A DNA stretch of 64,000 nt from Rubellimicrobium arenae (GCF_017916275.1 NZ_JAFMST010000001.1:496001-560000); one strand, 5' to 3'. Counted from the stretch's first letter, positions 37,818 through 50,737 are shown. Program-made: numbers and translations. Notes: a model not told the origin generated them from the letters alone.

Positions 37818-38876
37818 GTGACCACCTTGCCCCCTCCCGACGCGCCGCCCCTTCGGCGGGGCTGGACCACCGGCGCCTGCGCGACGGCGGCCACCAAGGC
37901 CGCGCTCCTGCGGCTCTGGGGGGGCGACTGGCCGGACACCGTCCAGCTCACGCTGCCTCGAGGCGAGACGCCCAGCTTCGCGGTCGCGCATCGCAACGAG
38001 GGCGAGGGCTGGGCCGAAGCGGGGATCGTCAAGGACGCCGGCGACGATCCCGACGTGACCCATGGGGCCATGATCCTGGCGCGCGTGACCCGTGGGACGT
38101 CCGGCGTGACCTTCCGCGCCGGCCCCGGGGTCGGCACCGTGACCCGTCCGGGCCTGCCCATCCCCCCCGGCGAGCCTGCCATCAATCCGGTGCCGCGCTC
38201 CATGATGGACGAGGTGGTCGCCACCCTGGCATCCGAGTTCGGCCAGCCCCCCGACATCGAGATCACGGTCTCGGTCCCCGGGGGCGAGGAGATCGCGGCC
38301 AGGACCTGGAATCCTCGGCTCGGCATCGTCGGCGGTCTCTCGATCCTCGGGACGACCGGGATCGTGCGCCCCTTCTCCTGCGCCGCCTGGATCGCCTCGA
38401 TCCACCGGGGCATCGACGTCGCGCGCGCCTCGGGGCTCGGCCATGTGGCGGGCTGCACCGGCGCCACGAGCGAAGCCGCCGTCCGCGCGCTCCATGGCCT
38501 CCCCGAGATCGCCATGATCGACATGGGGGATTTCGCGGGCGGGATGCTGAAGTACCTGCGCCGCCACCCGGTCCCGCGCGTCACCCTGGGCGGCGGCTTC
38601 GGCAAGATCGCCAAGTTCGCCCAGGGCGCGCAGGACCTGCATTCGGGCCGAAGCCAGCTAGACATGGCCCGCCTGGCCGACTGGGCCGGGGACCCCCGTA
38701 TCGCCGAGGCTCCGACCGGGCTCGCCGCGCTGACCCAGAGTGGGCCCCTCCTGGCCGAGCGGGTCGCTCGCGAGGCGCGGCTGCGGCTCGACGCGATGCT
38801 GGAAGGGGCCGGGATCGCCGCCGATGTGGTGATCGTGGACCGGGCCGGGGCCGTGATCGCCCAGGCCGGGCCGTGA
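37818..38876 (+). CDS. cbiD: cobalt-precorrin-5B C(1)-methyltransferase
   Basis: 352 residues. The opening RRGWTTGACATAATKAALL and the pair GVGTVTRPGLPIPPGEPAINPVPR are diagnostic, as is LGGGFGKIAKFAQG. CbiD performs the C1 methylation in the anaerobic route; organisms with the aerobic Cob pathway may use CbiD instead of CobF, giving a mixed gene set. GTG start at 37818. The stop overlaps the cobK GTG start. Gene order cbiD-cobK is common in Rhodobacteraceae. Confidence 0.94.
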   Translation: MTTLPPPDAPPLRRGWTTGACATAATKAALLRLWGGDWPDTVQLTLPRGETPSFAVAHRNEGEGWAEAGIVKDAGDDPDVTHGAMILARVTRGTSGVTFRAGPGVGTVTRPGLPIPPGEPAINPVPRSMMDEVVATLASEFGQPPDIEITVSVPGGEEIAARTWNPRLGIVGGLSILGTTGIVRPFSCAAWIASIHRGIDVARASGLGHVAGCTGATSEAAVRALHGLPEIAMIDMGDFAGGMLKYLRRHPVPRVTLGGGFGKIAKFAQGAQDLHSGRSQLDMARLADWAGDPRIAEAPTGLAALTQSGPLLAERVAREARLRLDAMLEGAGIAADVVIVDRAGAVIAQAGP

Positions 38877-39634
38877 CGCTCCTGCTGCTGTCGGGGACCT
38901 CGGAGGCGCGCCGCCTGGCCGAACGGCTCGCGGCGGCGAAGGTCCCGGCCTGGGCCTCGCTGGCCGGGGCGACGCGGACGCCGGCGCCGCTCCCGATCCC
39001 GACCCGGCAGGGCGGCTTCGGCGGCGACGAGGGGTTCGCCCGGTTCGTCACGTCCCACGGCATCGGCGCGGTGATCGACGCCACCCACCCTTTCGCGGCC
39101 CGCATCACCGCCCGGACGCACCGGATCTGCAGCGAACTCGGCATTCCCCTCCTGCGGCTTGAACGGCCCGGATGGCAACCCGGGCCGGCGGATCGCTGGA
39201 CCTTCGTCGCCGACGAGTCCGAGGCCAAGCGCCGGCTCCCCCCGGAGGCGGTGGTGTTCCTCGCCACCGGCCGCCAGTCGCTGCCGGCCTGGAGCGGGCT
39301 GGCGGTGCGCCGCGTCCATCTCAGGGTCATCGACCCGCCCGCCGGGCCGTTCCCGTTTCCGGGCGGCTTCGTCCAGGCCCGCGCACCCTTTGACCTGGCC
39401 AGCGAGATCGACCAGTTCCGCCGGCTCGGCGTGACGCATCTGGTCGCCAAGGATTCCGGCGCCGGCGACGCCCGCCCCAAGCTGGACGCCGCCCGCGCCC
39501 TTGGCCTCGAGGTCATGCTGCTGCGCCGCCCTCCGGTCCCGCCCGGGCTCCATGTGGTGCCGACGGTCGACGAGGCCCTGGCCTGGATCGACCGGTTGCC
39601 GTTTTGTTCTGGCGCGTCTATCTCGGGGGCATGA
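38873..39634 (+). CDS. cobK: precorrin-6A/cobalt-precorrin-6A reductase
   Basis: 253 residues, NAD(P)H-dependent reductase of the corrin ring. TLLLLSGTSEARRLAERLA at the N terminus, GIGAVIDATHPFAARITARTHRIC and VTHLVAKDSGAGDARPKLDAA are the typical CobK/CbiJ stretches. The GTG at 38873 overlaps the cbiD stop, and its own stop overlaps the ATG of the glycosylase gene that follows, so translation of three genes is chained. Confidence 0.93.
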   Translation: MTLLLLSGTSEARRLAERLAAAKVPAWASLAGATRTPAPLPIPTRQGGFGGDEGFARFVTSHGIGAVIDATHPFAARITARTHRICSELGIPLLRLERPGWQPGPADRWTFVADESEAKRRLPPEAVVFLATGRQSLPAWSGLAVRRVHLRVIDPPAGPFPFPGGFVQARAPFDLASEIDQFRRLGVTHLVAKDSGAGDARPKLDAARALGLEVMLLRRPPVPPGLHVVPTVDEALAWIDRLPFCSGASISGA

Positions 39635-40254
39635 GGATCATCCAGTCCAACGACTGCATCGAGGAAGGCGCCGCCTGGCTCGGCGCGCGCGAGCCGCGGT
39701 TCGCCACCGCCTATGCCATGGCCGCGCCGCTGCCGCTCCGCCGTTATCCGGACGGCTTCGACCGGCTCCTGTCCGCCATCGTGAGCCAGCAGGTCTCGAC
39801 GGCGGCGGCGACGTCGATCTGGAACCGGATGGTCGAGCAGGGGCTCACCAGCCCCGAGGCCGTCCTGGCCGCGCCCGAGGAGCAGCTCCGCGCTGTCGGA
39901 CTGTCGCGGCAGAAGGTCCGCTACGCCAAGGCCCTGGCCGCCGAAGGGATCGACTACGACTCGCTCCGCGGCCTCCCGACCGAGGAGGTGATCGCCCGGC
40001 TGATCCACGTCCCGGGCATCGGCCGCTGGACCGCCGAGATGTATGCGATGTTCGCGCTGGGCCATGCCGATGTCTTCGCCCCCGCCGACCTCGCCCTCCA
40101 GGAAGGCGTGCGGCTGCTCTTCGACCTGCCCGACCGCCCGAGGGAAGCCGCCCTGCGCCAGATGGCCGAGGCGTGGTCGCCCTGGCGGGCCGTGGCCGCC
40201 CGCATCCTCTGGGGCTACTACCACCTGGTGAAGTCCCGCGAGGGCGTCCGCTGA
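39631..40254 (+). CDS. DNA-3-methyladenine glycosylase II (AlkA-type, HhH-GPD)
   Basis: 207 residues. AIVSQQVSTAAATSIWNRM is the conserved helix. The helix-hairpin-helix is VIARLIHVPGIGRWTAEMYAMFALGHADVFAPADLALQEG, with catalytic Asp in PADLAL. It removes alkylated purines in base-excision repair. Shorter than E. coli AlkA because the N-terminal domain is missing, as in many bacterial relatives. The ATG at 39631 overlaps the cobK stop, so it hitch-hikes on cobalamin gene transcription. No LexA-type box was seen near it. Confidence 0.92.
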   Translation: MRIIQSNDCIEEGAAWLGAREPRFATAYAMAAPLPLRRYPDGFDRLLSAIVSQQVSTAAATSIWNRMVEQGLTSPEAVLAAPEEQLRAVGLSRQKVRYAKALAAEGIDYDSLRGLPTEEVIARLIHVPGIGRWTAEMYAMFALGHADVFAPADLALQEGVRLLFDLPDRPREAALRQMAEAWSPWRAVAARILWGYYHLVKSREGVR

Positions 40255-40315
40255 CACTGGCTTGGCCCGGTGCCCCGCGCTATCTCCGCGCGGCCACGTC
40301 ACGGAAGGATGGAAC

Positions 40316-40993
40316 ATGGACAAGCCCACGCGCGCGCTTCGGGCCGAACGGGTCGAACCCCTCTCGGGCGAGACCCGCTCCTGCGTCGTGTTCCTCCACG
40401 GCTACGGCGCGAACGGCAAGGACCTGATCGGGCTGGCCGAGCCGCTGGGCGAGCATATGCCCGACACGCTCTTCCTGTCGCCCGACGCCCCCGAGGCCTG
40501 CATCGGCGCGCCCTTCGGGCTCCAGTGGTTCCCGATCCCCTGGATCGACGGCTCCTCCGAGGAGATGGCCCGGAACGGCGTCCTCCGCGCGGCCGAGGAC
40601 CTCCAGGCCTTCCTCGACGGCGTCATGGTGGACGAGGATCTCCTGCCCGAGCAGGTGATGCTGTTCGGCTTCTCGCAGGGCACCATGATGGCGCTGCACG
40701 TCGCGCCCCGCCGCGAGGATCCGGTCGCGGGCGTCGTTGCCTTCTCGGGCCGCCTGCTCGAACCCGAGCTCCTGGCCGACGAGGCGCAGTGCCGCCCGCC
40801 CGTCCTGCTGGTCCACGGCGACCTCGACGACGTTGTGCCGATCCAGGCCCTCCCCGAGGCCGCCCGCGCGCTCGAGGATGCCGGCTGGACCGAAGTCTAT
40901 GCCCATATCATGAAAGGCACCCCCCACGGGATCGCGCCCGACGGGCTGTCCGTCGCCCTGGCCTTCATGAGGGAACGGCTCGGCGTGGTCTGA
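40316..40993 (+). CDS. phospholipase/carboxylesterase family alpha/beta hydrolase
   Basis: 225 residues, PF02230-like serine esterase. CVVFLHGYGANGKDLIGLAEPLG is the oxyanion-loop strand. The nucleophile Ser is in MLFGFSQGTMMAL, the acid Asp in LLVHGDLDDVVPIQALP and the His in MKGTPHGIAPDG. It acts on small acyl esters; some relatives depalmitoylate proteins or cleave lysophospholipids. The ATG at 40316 is preceded by AAGGATGG. No linkage to neighbours is obvious. Confidence 0.9.
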   Translation: MDKPTRALRAERVEPLSGETRSCVVFLHGYGANGKDLIGLAEPLGEHMPDTLFLSPDAPEACIGAPFGLQWFPIPWIDGSSEEMARNGVLRAAEDLQAFLDGVMVDEDLLPEQVMLFGFSQGTMMALHVAPRREDPVAGVVAFSGRLLEPELLADEAQCRPPVLLVHGDLDDVVPIQALPEAARALEDAGWTEVYAHIMKGTPHGIAPDGLSVALAFMRERLGVV

Positions 40994-41114
40994 GTGTCAC
41001 GGTGCCGTCACCTTCCCGCGATACCTTGCGTCGAGATGGAGCGAGGCTTGCCGCGTGTTTGGCCCGATATATAGTGGGTTACACGGACATGCGGAGACGG
41101 GGAGTCGGGCAAGC

Positions 41115-41714
41115 ATGACGGCACTGGCGACGGACGAAGAGTTTCGGACCAGCTTCGTGCGGGATCCCGCATCACTTCGCCATCATCCCGCACTTGTCCT
41201 GAACGCCGATTACCGTCCCTTGTCCTACTACCCGCTATCGCTCTGGCCCTGGCAGGAGGCCGTGAAGGCCGCCTTCCTCGACCGCGTGCAGATCGTGGCG
41301 ACCTACGAAGAATGCGTCCATTCGCCGACGACGACGATCAGGATCCCCTCGGTCGTCGTGCTCAAGGACTACGTCAGGCCGCAGAAGCAGGTGGCCTTCA
41401 CGCGGTTCAACCTGTTCCTGCGCGACGAGTTCTGCTGCCAGTACTGCGGCGCTAGGGGCGACCTGACCTTCGACCACGTGGTGCCCCGCTCCAAGGGCGG
41501 CCTCACGAGCTGGGAGAACGTGGTCGCGGCCTGCTCGTCCTGCAACCTCCACAAGGGGTCCAAGTCGCTCCGGCAGGCGGGGCTGTCCCTGCGGCGTCCG
41601 CCCCGCCAGCCGGGGTCCGAGGATCTGCGGAACATCGGGCGCAAGTTCCCGCCCAACTACCTCCACGACTCCTGGACCGACTACCTCTACTGGGACGCCG
41701 AACTGGAGGCGTGA
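41115..41714 (+). CDS. HNH endonuclease family protein
   Basis: 199 residues. The N terminus (LVLNADYRPLSYYPLSLWPWQEAVKAAFLDRVQIV) is typical of HNH proteins conserved across alphaproteobacteria. The HNH core is CQYCGARGDLTFDHVVPRSKGGLTSWENVVAACSSCNLHKGSK: two CxxC pairs bind zinc and DHV, N and H complete the beta-beta-alpha-metal site. Its biological target is unknown; it is not part of a visible restriction or phage module. ATG at 41115 with GGGC upstream, chosen because homology begins there. Confidence 0.9.
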   Translation: MTALATDEEFRTSFVRDPASLRHHPALVLNADYRPLSYYPLSLWPWQEAVKAAFLDRVQIVATYEECVHSPTTTIRIPSVVVLKDYVRPQKQVAFTRFNLFLRDEFCCQYCGARGDLTFDHVVPRSKGGLTSWENVVAACSSCNLHKGSKSLRQAGLSLRRPPRQPGSEDLRNIGRKFPPNYLHDSWTDYLYWDAELEA

Positions 41715-41718
41715 CCCC

Positions 41719-41925
41719 TCACTTGTTGGTCCGGCCCCTTTGGTTCGGGTCGACCCCGCCCTGGGGCGTGGTGTCGCTCAGGACGTCGCCTTCGAAGGTG
41801 TTGTCGCCATCCACGACGTCCTCATCGTCCTGGCCCGTGGTGCCGGCCGAGCTTCCGATGCCCGGATTGCCCTTGAGGTCGGCGTCGCTGGGATCGTGGG
41901 TCTTGGGATGCTTGCTGGAGCTCAT
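41719..41925 (-). CDS. small acidic, disordered hydrophilic protein
   Basis: 68 residues, MSSSKHPKTHDPSDADLKGNPG then GIGSSAGTTGQDDEDVVDGDNTFEGD and ending PNQRGRTNK. It has almost no hydrophobic residues and is rich in Asp, Gly, Asn and Thr, so intrinsically disordered. I recall similar small proteins among stress-associated alphaproteobacterial genes, but I assign no function. AAGGGAACGGACGCG before the ATG at 41925 supports translation. It is convergent with the HNH gene, with only four bases between stops. Confidence 0.7.
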   Translation of the reverse strand: MSSSKHPKTHDPSDADLKGNPGIGSSAGTTGQDDEDVVDGDNTFEGDVLSDTTPQGGVDPNQRGRTNK

Positions 41926-42264
41926 CGCGTCCGTTCCCTTTCTGGGGCTTGGTGCCAAAGGAACGCCCGGCAGCCGCCGCGGTTTCGTCAGGCTGCGCGC
42001 GGGGCGAGCCCGCGACGGGCGAACGGCCGCGCAACGCCGCGGCATCCGGCCGTGCCGGACCGGCGTCAGGGGTCGCAGGGATGGAGCCGCGCTTGACATC
42101 GGCGCGACCCAGACCGGAGAAGGGGCGGCGCGGATGGCCGCTGCGCCGGGCCCGGCCGGACCCCGAACCGGTCGGCGCGGGTTCGGGCCTTGGCTGGACG
42201 CGGCGCCGGGATAGGGGTAAGTCGACCGCTGTTAGCGCTAACGGTCCTGGAAGGAGCCATAGGC
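41926..42264 (+). promoter_or_regulatory. upstream region of zwf and of the small acidic gene
   Basis: 339 bp with no gene between the divergent small acidic gene and zwf. The only clear element is the 12-bp palindrome at 42231. The rest is GC-rich and Arg-coding in all frames, without a recognisable sigma-70 promoter. It should contain promoters for both directions. Confidence 0.5.
42231..42242. promoter_or_regulatory. LacI-family-type operator before zwf
   Basis: Perfect palindrome GTTAGCGCTAAC, 22 bp before the zwf ATG and just upstream of its ribosome-binding site. The central CG-dyad half-site pattern fits operators of LacI/GalR-family sugar regulators. A repressor here would block zwf-pgl-pgi transcription. 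No LacI-type gene is in the window. Confidence 0.6.
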
Positions 42265-43719
42265 ATGGTCTCGCGCGTCATCCCGGTCGAACCCTTCGAC
42301 CTCGTGATCTTCGGCGGCACGGGCGACCTCGCGCGGCGCAAGATCCTTCCCGGGCTGTTCCGCCGCTTCCGCGCGGGCCAGATGCCGCCCGACGCCCGGG
42401 TCATCGGCGCCGCCCGGACCGAGATGGACGCCTCCGCCTACCGCGACATGATCCGCGACGGCATCCTCAAGTTCGGGGGCGAGGAGTCGCGCGACAGCGA
42501 GAGCCTCGAGGCCTTCCTGCAGCGGCTCGACTACGTGGCCATCGACGCCACGGGAGAGGGGGGATGGCAGCATTTGGCCGGCATCATGCGCCCGGGCGTC
42601 GTGCGGGCCTTCTACTTTTCGGTCGCGCCCAGCCTGTTCGGCCCGCTGGCCGAACGCCTCCACCAGCACGGCATCGCCGACCAGGAGGCGCGCATCGTCG
42701 TCGAGAAGCCCTTCGGCCGCGACCTCGAATCGGCCCGCGCCCTGAACCAGACGCTGGCCGCCCACTTCCGCGAGGAGCAGATCTACCGGATCGACCACTA
42801 CCTCGGAAAGGAAACGGTCCAGAACCTCATGGCCGTCCGCTTCGGCAACGTCCTGTTCGAGCCCTTGTGGAACAACCATTACGTCGACCACATCCAGATC
42901 ACCGTGGCCGAGACGGTGGGCGTCGAGGGGCGCGGCGGCTATTACGACAAGTCCGGCGCCATGCGGGACATGGTGCAGAACCACCTCATGCAACTCCTGT
43001 GCCTGATCGCCATGGAGCCGCCCTTCCGGTTCGAGGCCGCCGCCGTCCGCGACGAAAAGCTCAAGGTCATCCACGCGCTCAAGCCCGTCCTCGCCCACCA
43101 CATCGTGCGCGGGCAGTACGACGCCGACGGCGACGGCCCCAGCTACCGCGAGGAGGCGGGCAACCCCCGTAGCTTCACCGAATCCTTCATCGCCATCCGG
43201 GCCGAGATCGCCAACTGGCGCTGGGCGGGCGTGCCCTTCTACCTGCGCACCGGCAAGAAGCTCCGCGCCCGGCACAGCGAGATCGCGGTCGTGTTCAAGG
43301 ATCTGCCGCACACGATCTTCGAGGGCGACCAGGCGCGCCACCGCAACATCCTGTCCATCCGCCTCCAGCCGAACGAGGGCATCGACCTCTTCGTCACCAT
43401 CAAGGAGCCCGGCCCGGGCGGGATGCGGCTGATCGACCGTCCGCTCGACATGACCTTCGCCACCGCCTTGGGCGAGGATGGCAAGGACGTGCCCGACGCC
43501 TATGAACGGCTCATCATGGACGTGATCCGGGGCAACCAGACCCTGTTCATGCGCGGCGACGAGGTCGAGGCCGCCTGGGCCTGGACCGACCCGATCATCG
43601 CGGGCTGGGAACGGCGCAACGACGTGCCCAAGCTTTACGACCCGGGATCGTCCGGCCCGGACGACGCCCTGATGCTCCTCCACCGCGAGGGGCGGCGCTG
43701 GCGCGACATCAGGGGCTAG
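42265..43719 (+). CDS. zwf: glucose-6-phosphate 1-dehydrogenase
   Basis: 484 residues. It oxidises G6P to 6-phosphogluconolactone with NADP+, entry to the pentose-phosphate and Entner-Doudoroff routes. The NAD(P) fingerprint is LVIFGGTGDLARRKILPGLF. The substrate motif RIDHYLGKETVQNLM carries the catalytic His and Lys region. VPFYLRTGKKL is also typical. AAGGAG precedes the ATG at 42265. First gene of zwf-pgl-pgi; the Entner-Doudoroff genes edd and eda are not in the window. Confidence 0.97.
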   Translation: MVSRVIPVEPFDLVIFGGTGDLARRKILPGLFRRFRAGQMPPDARVIGAARTEMDASAYRDMIRDGILKFGGEESRDSESLEAFLQRLDYVAIDATGEGGWQHLAGIMRPGVVRAFYFSVAPSLFGPLAERLHQHGIADQEARIVVEKPFGRDLESARALNQTLAAHFREEQIYRIDHYLGKETVQNLMAVRFGNVLFEPLWNNHYVDHIQITVAETVGVEGRGGYYDKSGAMRDMVQNHLMQLLCLIAMEPPFRFEAAAVRDEKLKVIHALKPVLAHHIVRGQYDADGDGPSYREEAGNPRSFTESFIAIRAEIANWRWAGVPFYLRTGKKLRARHSEIAVVFKDLPHTIFEGDQARHRNILSIRLQPNEGIDLFVTIKEPGPGGMRLIDRPLDMTFATALGEDGKDVPDAYERLIMDVIRGNQTLFMRGDEVEAAWAWTDPIIAGWERRNDVPKLYDPGSSGPDDALMLLHREGRRWRDIRG

Positions 43720-43768
43720 GCGGCGGCCCAAGGCTGCCTATGCTCTCCCCGGTCGCTTGAGGAATCCC

Positions 43769-44440
43769 ATGGAACTCGTCACCTACCCCGACTCCGAGAT
43801 GATGATGATCGAGCTTGCCCAGCGCCTCGCGGGCGAGCTTCGGCAGGCCCTCCAATCCAGCGAGGCGGCCTCCCTGGCCGTCCCGGGGGGCACGACGCCG
43901 GGCCCGATCTTCGATTCGCTCTGCGCCGCCGACCTCGACTGGGACCGCGTCTCGGTCATGCTGACCGACGAACGCTGGGTGCCCGAGGAGTCGCCACGCT
44001 CGAACACGCGGCTGCTGCGCCAGCGGCTGCTGGTCGGCAAGGCCGCCGCGGCGCGCTACCTTCCCCTCCACGCGCCGACCGCGACGCCCGAGGAGGGCAT
44101 CCCCGCCCTGGCCGAGGCGATCTCCGAGGTGTTGCCCCTCACCGTCTGCCTATTGGGCATGGGGGCGGACATGCACACCGCATCGCTCTTTCCCGGCGCG
44201 GACCGGCTGGATGAGGCCCTGACGGGCGAGGTGATCCTTGTGCCGATGCGGGCCCCGGGCGCGCCGGAACCGCGCGTGACCCTGTCCGCCGCCGTCCTGA
44301 GCCGCGCCATCTCGCGTCACATCGTCATCACCGGGGCCGAAAAGCGCGACGCGCTCGAGCGGGCCCGGTCCCTTCCGCCCGAGGAGGCGCCCGTCGCGGC
44401 CGTCCTCAAGGGCGCCACTGTTCACTGGGCGGAGAGCTGA
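43769..44440 (+). CDS. pgl: 6-phosphogluconolactonase
   Basis: 223 residues, DevB/SOL-type lactonase. It hydrolyses 6-phosphogluconolactone to 6-phosphogluconate, immediately after Zwf. LAVPGGTTPGPIFDSL and VSVMLTDERWVPEESPRSNTRLLRQRLL are the phosphate and active-site segments, and LLGMGADMHTASLFPG has the catalytic His. ATG at 43769 with GAGGA upstream was chosen over a TTG four codons earlier. It lies 49 bp after zwf and 3 bp before pgi. Confidence 0.94.
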   Translation: MELVTYPDSEMMMIELAQRLAGELRQALQSSEAASLAVPGGTTPGPIFDSLCAADLDWDRVSVMLTDERWVPEESPRSNTRLLRQRLLVGKAAAARYLPLHAPTATPEEGIPALAEAISEVLPLTVCLLGMGADMHTASLFPGADRLDEALTGEVILVPMRAPGAPEPRVTLSAAVLSRAISRHIVITGAEKRDALERARSLPPEEAPVAAVLKGATVHWAES

Positions 44441-44443
44441 GCC

Positions 44444-46048
44444 ATGTGGGATTCCCTGCGCGCGCACCATGACGCGGTCAAGGACCGCCCCATCCTGTCC
44501 CTCTTCGACGGCACCGACCGCGCCGAGGACTTCTCGGTCCGCGTCGGCGACATGCTGTTCGACTACAGCAAGACCAACATCGACGAAGAAGGGCGCCGGC
44601 TCCTGATCGGGCTGCTCGATGCGGCGGGCGTCGCCCAGAAGCGCGACGCGATGTTCCGGGGCGACAAGATCAACGAGACCGAGGGCCGGGCCGTCCTCCA
44701 CACCGCGCTGCGCAACCTCGACGGCGGCCCGGTGATGGTGGACGGACAGGACGTCATGCCCGGCGTGCTCGACACCCTGGCGCGCATGGAGGCCTTCGCG
44801 GCCGCCGTCCGCGACGGGCGCGAGAAAGGGCAGGGCGGCCGCTACACCGACGTCGTGAACATCGGCATCGGCGGGTCGGACCTCGGGCCCAAGATGGGGG
44901 CCATCGCGCTCGCCCCCTATCATAACGGCCCGCGCACGCATTTCGTCTCCAACGTGGACCCCGCCGACATCGCCGACGTGCTGCGGGCCTGCGACCCGGC
45001 CACGACGCTGGTGATCGTCGCCTCCAAGACCTTCACCACTCAGGAAACCATGGCCAACGCCCGCACGGCCAAGGCCTGGATGTCGCAGACCGTGCCGGAC
45101 GCCGCGGCCCAGTTCGCGGCGCTCTCGACCGCCGGCGACAAGACCGCCGCCTTCGGCATCGACCCGTCCCGCGTCTTCGGCTTCGAGGACTGGGTCGGCG
45201 GGCGCTACTCCATGTGGGGGCCGATCGGCCTATCGCTGATGATCGCCATCGGGCCCGAGGCGTTCCGCGCCTTCCTGCGCGGCGGGCAGGCCATGGACCG
45301 CCACTTCCAGGCCGCCGCATGGCACGAGAACATGCCCGCGCTCCTCGCGCTCGTGGGGGTCTGGCACAACCAGGTCTGCGATTACGCCACCCGCGCCGTG
45401 CTGCCCTACGACAACCGCCTGATGCGGCTCCCCGCCTACCTCCAGCAGCTCGAGATGGAGTCGAACGGCAAGCGGGTCAGCATGGACGGCACGCCGCTCG
45501 ACGTGCCCTCGGGTCCTGTGGTCTGGGGCGAGCCCGGCACCAACGGCCAGCACGCCTTCTACCAGCTCATCCACCAGGGCACCCGCGTCATCCCCTGCGA
45601 GTTCCTGGTCGCCGCGCGGGGGCACGAGGAGGACCTGCACCACCAGCACCAGCTCCTGATCGCCAACTGCCTGGCGCAGAGCGAGGCGCTCATGCGTGGA
45701 CGCTCCATGGACGAGGCGCGGGGAATCATGTCGCAGCGCGGCCTGACCGGCGAGGAGCTGGAGCGTCAGGCCAGCCACCGCGTCTTCCCCGGCAACCGCC
45801 CCTCGACGACGCTGGCCTATCCGCAGCTCGACCCGTTCACCCTGGGCCAGATCATCGCGCTCTACGAGCACCGGGTCTTCGTCGAGGGCGCCATCCTCGG
45901 CATCAACTCCTACGACCAGTGGGGCGTGGAGTTGGGCAAGGAGCTGGCGAACACGCTCGCCCCGATGGTCTCGGGGGAACAGGACACCACCGGCAAGGAC
46001 GCCTCGACCGCCGGCCTGGTCCGGTTCCTGCGAACGAACGGGGCGTGA
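44444..46048 (+). CDS. pgi: glucose-6-phosphate isomerase
   Basis: 534 residues, full length. It interconverts G6P and F6[18 protein letters not shown] and [19 protein letters not shown] are the phosphosugar-binding signatures, [19 protein letters not shown] carries the catalytic Glu and His, and the C-terminal [14 protein letters not shown] contains the catalytic Lys. It starts 3 bp after pgl, so is clearly in the same operon. A strong hairpin lies about 370 bp downstream. Confidence 0.97.
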   Translation: MWDSLRAHHDAVKDRPILSLFDGTDRAEDFSVRVGDMLFDYSKTNIDEEGRRLLIGLLDAAGVAQKRDAMFRGDKINETEGRAVLHTALRNLDGGPVMVDGQDVMPGVLDTLARMEAFAAAVRDGREKGQGGRYTDVVNIGIGGSDLGPKMGAIALAPYHNGPRTHFVSNVDPADIADVLRACDPATTLVIVASKTFTTQETMANARTAKAWMSQTVPDAAAQFAALSTAGDKTAAFGIDPSRVFGFEDWVGGRYSMWGPIGLSLMIAIGPEAFRAFLRGGQAMDRHFQAAAWHENMPALLALVGVWHNQVCDYATRAVLPYDNRLMRLPAYLQQLEMESNGKRVSMDGTPLDVPSGPVVWGEPGTNGQHAFYQLIHQGTRVIPCEFLVAARGHEEDLHHQHQLLIANCLAQSEALMRGRSMDEARGIMSQRGLTGEELERQASHRVFPGNRPSTTLAYPQLDPFTLGQIIALYEHRVFVEGAILGINSYDQWGVELGKELANTLAPMVSGEQDTTGKDASTAGLVRFLRTNGA

Positions 46049-46505
46049 TCCGCTGACCTGCGACGGTGCGGCGGCCCCGGCTTCGGTGGCCGTCCAGCGC
46101 CACCGATGGCCGACCGCCCGCGAGAGCGACCATCTCATCGGTTGCGCGATTCGGGCCCGCACCGCGCGGTGGCGTAGGGTCTCGTTAACCTGTTCCTGCC
46201 AGTCTGCATCGCACCAGACCCCATTTCGGCCGGGCCGTCCGCCCGGGGATCGGAGAGCATGAGCAGGCTTGGCGCCCCGTCGTGGGCGCCCCATCGGCGC
46301 GCCACGTTGAGCCGCCTTCATACCGGGCCGGGGAGATCCTCCCCCGCGCCCCCATAGACTCAAGCCCGTCCGATGGGACGGCCTGGCCAGGTCCGCAACG
46401 TCCCCGCGTCGGGGTCCCGCGGGCAACCCAGGGGCCCCGCGGGATCTTTTCATGTCTGCCAACCGCCTCGCGGGCCTGATCGGCCGAGCGAAAGCCGGTT
46501 TCGCG
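46049..46505. other. intergenic region after pgi with terminator
   Basis: 457 bp between convergent pgi and ridA, without a convincing gene. A 46452-47117 frame begins MSANRLAGLIGRAKAG but runs through ridA and the tRNA and is a chance frame. The clearest structure is the terminator at 46415-46450. A TTAACC sequence near 46185 is isolated. Confidence 0.6.
46415..46450 (+). terminator. rho-independent terminator downstream of pgi
   Basis: Stem TCCCGCGGG (46415-46423) and CCCGCGGGA (46436-46444), a perfect 9-bp pair around a 12-base loop, followed directly by TCTTTT. It is in the right orientation for zwf-pgl-pgi, though 370 bp after the pgi stop. Confidence 0.7.
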
Positions 46506-46850
46506 TCAGGCCGCCGCCGTGACGATGATCTCGACCTTGTAGTCAGGGGTGGCGAGCTTGGCCTCGCCCGTCCAGCGGGCCGGAGGATTGTCCCGGTCCA
46601 CCCACTCGTCCCAGACGGCGTTCATCTCGCCGAAGGTGCCGATATCCGAGAGCCAGATCTGCGTGGTGAGGATACGCGCCTTGCTCGTGCCTGCCTCGGC
46701 CAGCAGGCGGTCCACCTCGGCCAGCACGCCGCGCGTCTGCTCGGTCACGGTCGCGCCCTCGGCGATCTGCCCGGCCAGGTAAACGATGCCGTTGAACACC
46801 ACGGCCTCGCTCATGCGCGGGCCCGGGCCGATGCGGCGGATGTCGGTCAT
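46506..46850 (-). CDS. RidA/YjgF/Rid-family protein
   Basis: 114 residues. EAVVFNGIVYLAGQIAEGATVTEQTRGVLAEVDRLLAEAG and PPARWTGEAKLATPDYKVEIIVTAA show the Rid fold; the Arg in the PPARW segment is at the position of the catalytic Arg of RidA. RidA enzymes hydrolyse reactive enamine/imine products of PLP enzymes. It could be RidA itself or one of the Rid1-7 paralogues, whose activity varies. ATG at 46850 with AAGGGAGAG upstream. It follows tRNA-Gly on the same strand. Confidence 0.88.
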   Translation of the reverse strand: MTDIRRIGPGPRMSEAVVFNGIVYLAGQIAEGATVTEQTRGVLAEVDRLLAEAGTSKARILTTQIWLSDIGTFGEMNAVWDEWVDRDNPPARWTGEAKLATPDYKVEIIVTAAA

Positions 46851-46953
46851 GTGACTCTCCCTTGTCGTGGTCGCGGATCGCTTACGTCGATCCGGCCGGA
46901 AAGGCCACCCGATCCGGGGAACCGGCCTGTCCGTCGCGTCGAGGAGGGAGGTT

Positions 46954-47027
46954 TGGAGCGGGTAACGGGAATCGAACCCGTAACTGAAGCTTGGGAAGCT
47001 TTCGTGATACCTTTTCACCATACCCGC
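46954..47027 (-). tRNA. tRNA-Gly (CCC anticodon)
   Basis: The reverse complement gives acceptor GCGGGTA/TACCCGC, D arm GTGA/TCAC, anticodon stem-loop around TTCCCAA, T arm with ACGGG-TTCGATT-CCCGT and encoded CCA after T. The anticodon CCC reads the GGG glycine codon. The outermost anticodon-stem pair is an A-C mismatch. It lies between ridA and the corrinoid-reactivation gene, all on the minus strand. Confidence 0.93.
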
Positions 47028-47073
47028 GGTGATGCGCCCGGAGGTAAATGGTCCTCCGGGCGGCGTCAAGGCG

Positions 47074-50734
<3,661 letters not shown>

Positions 50735-50737
50735 CGC

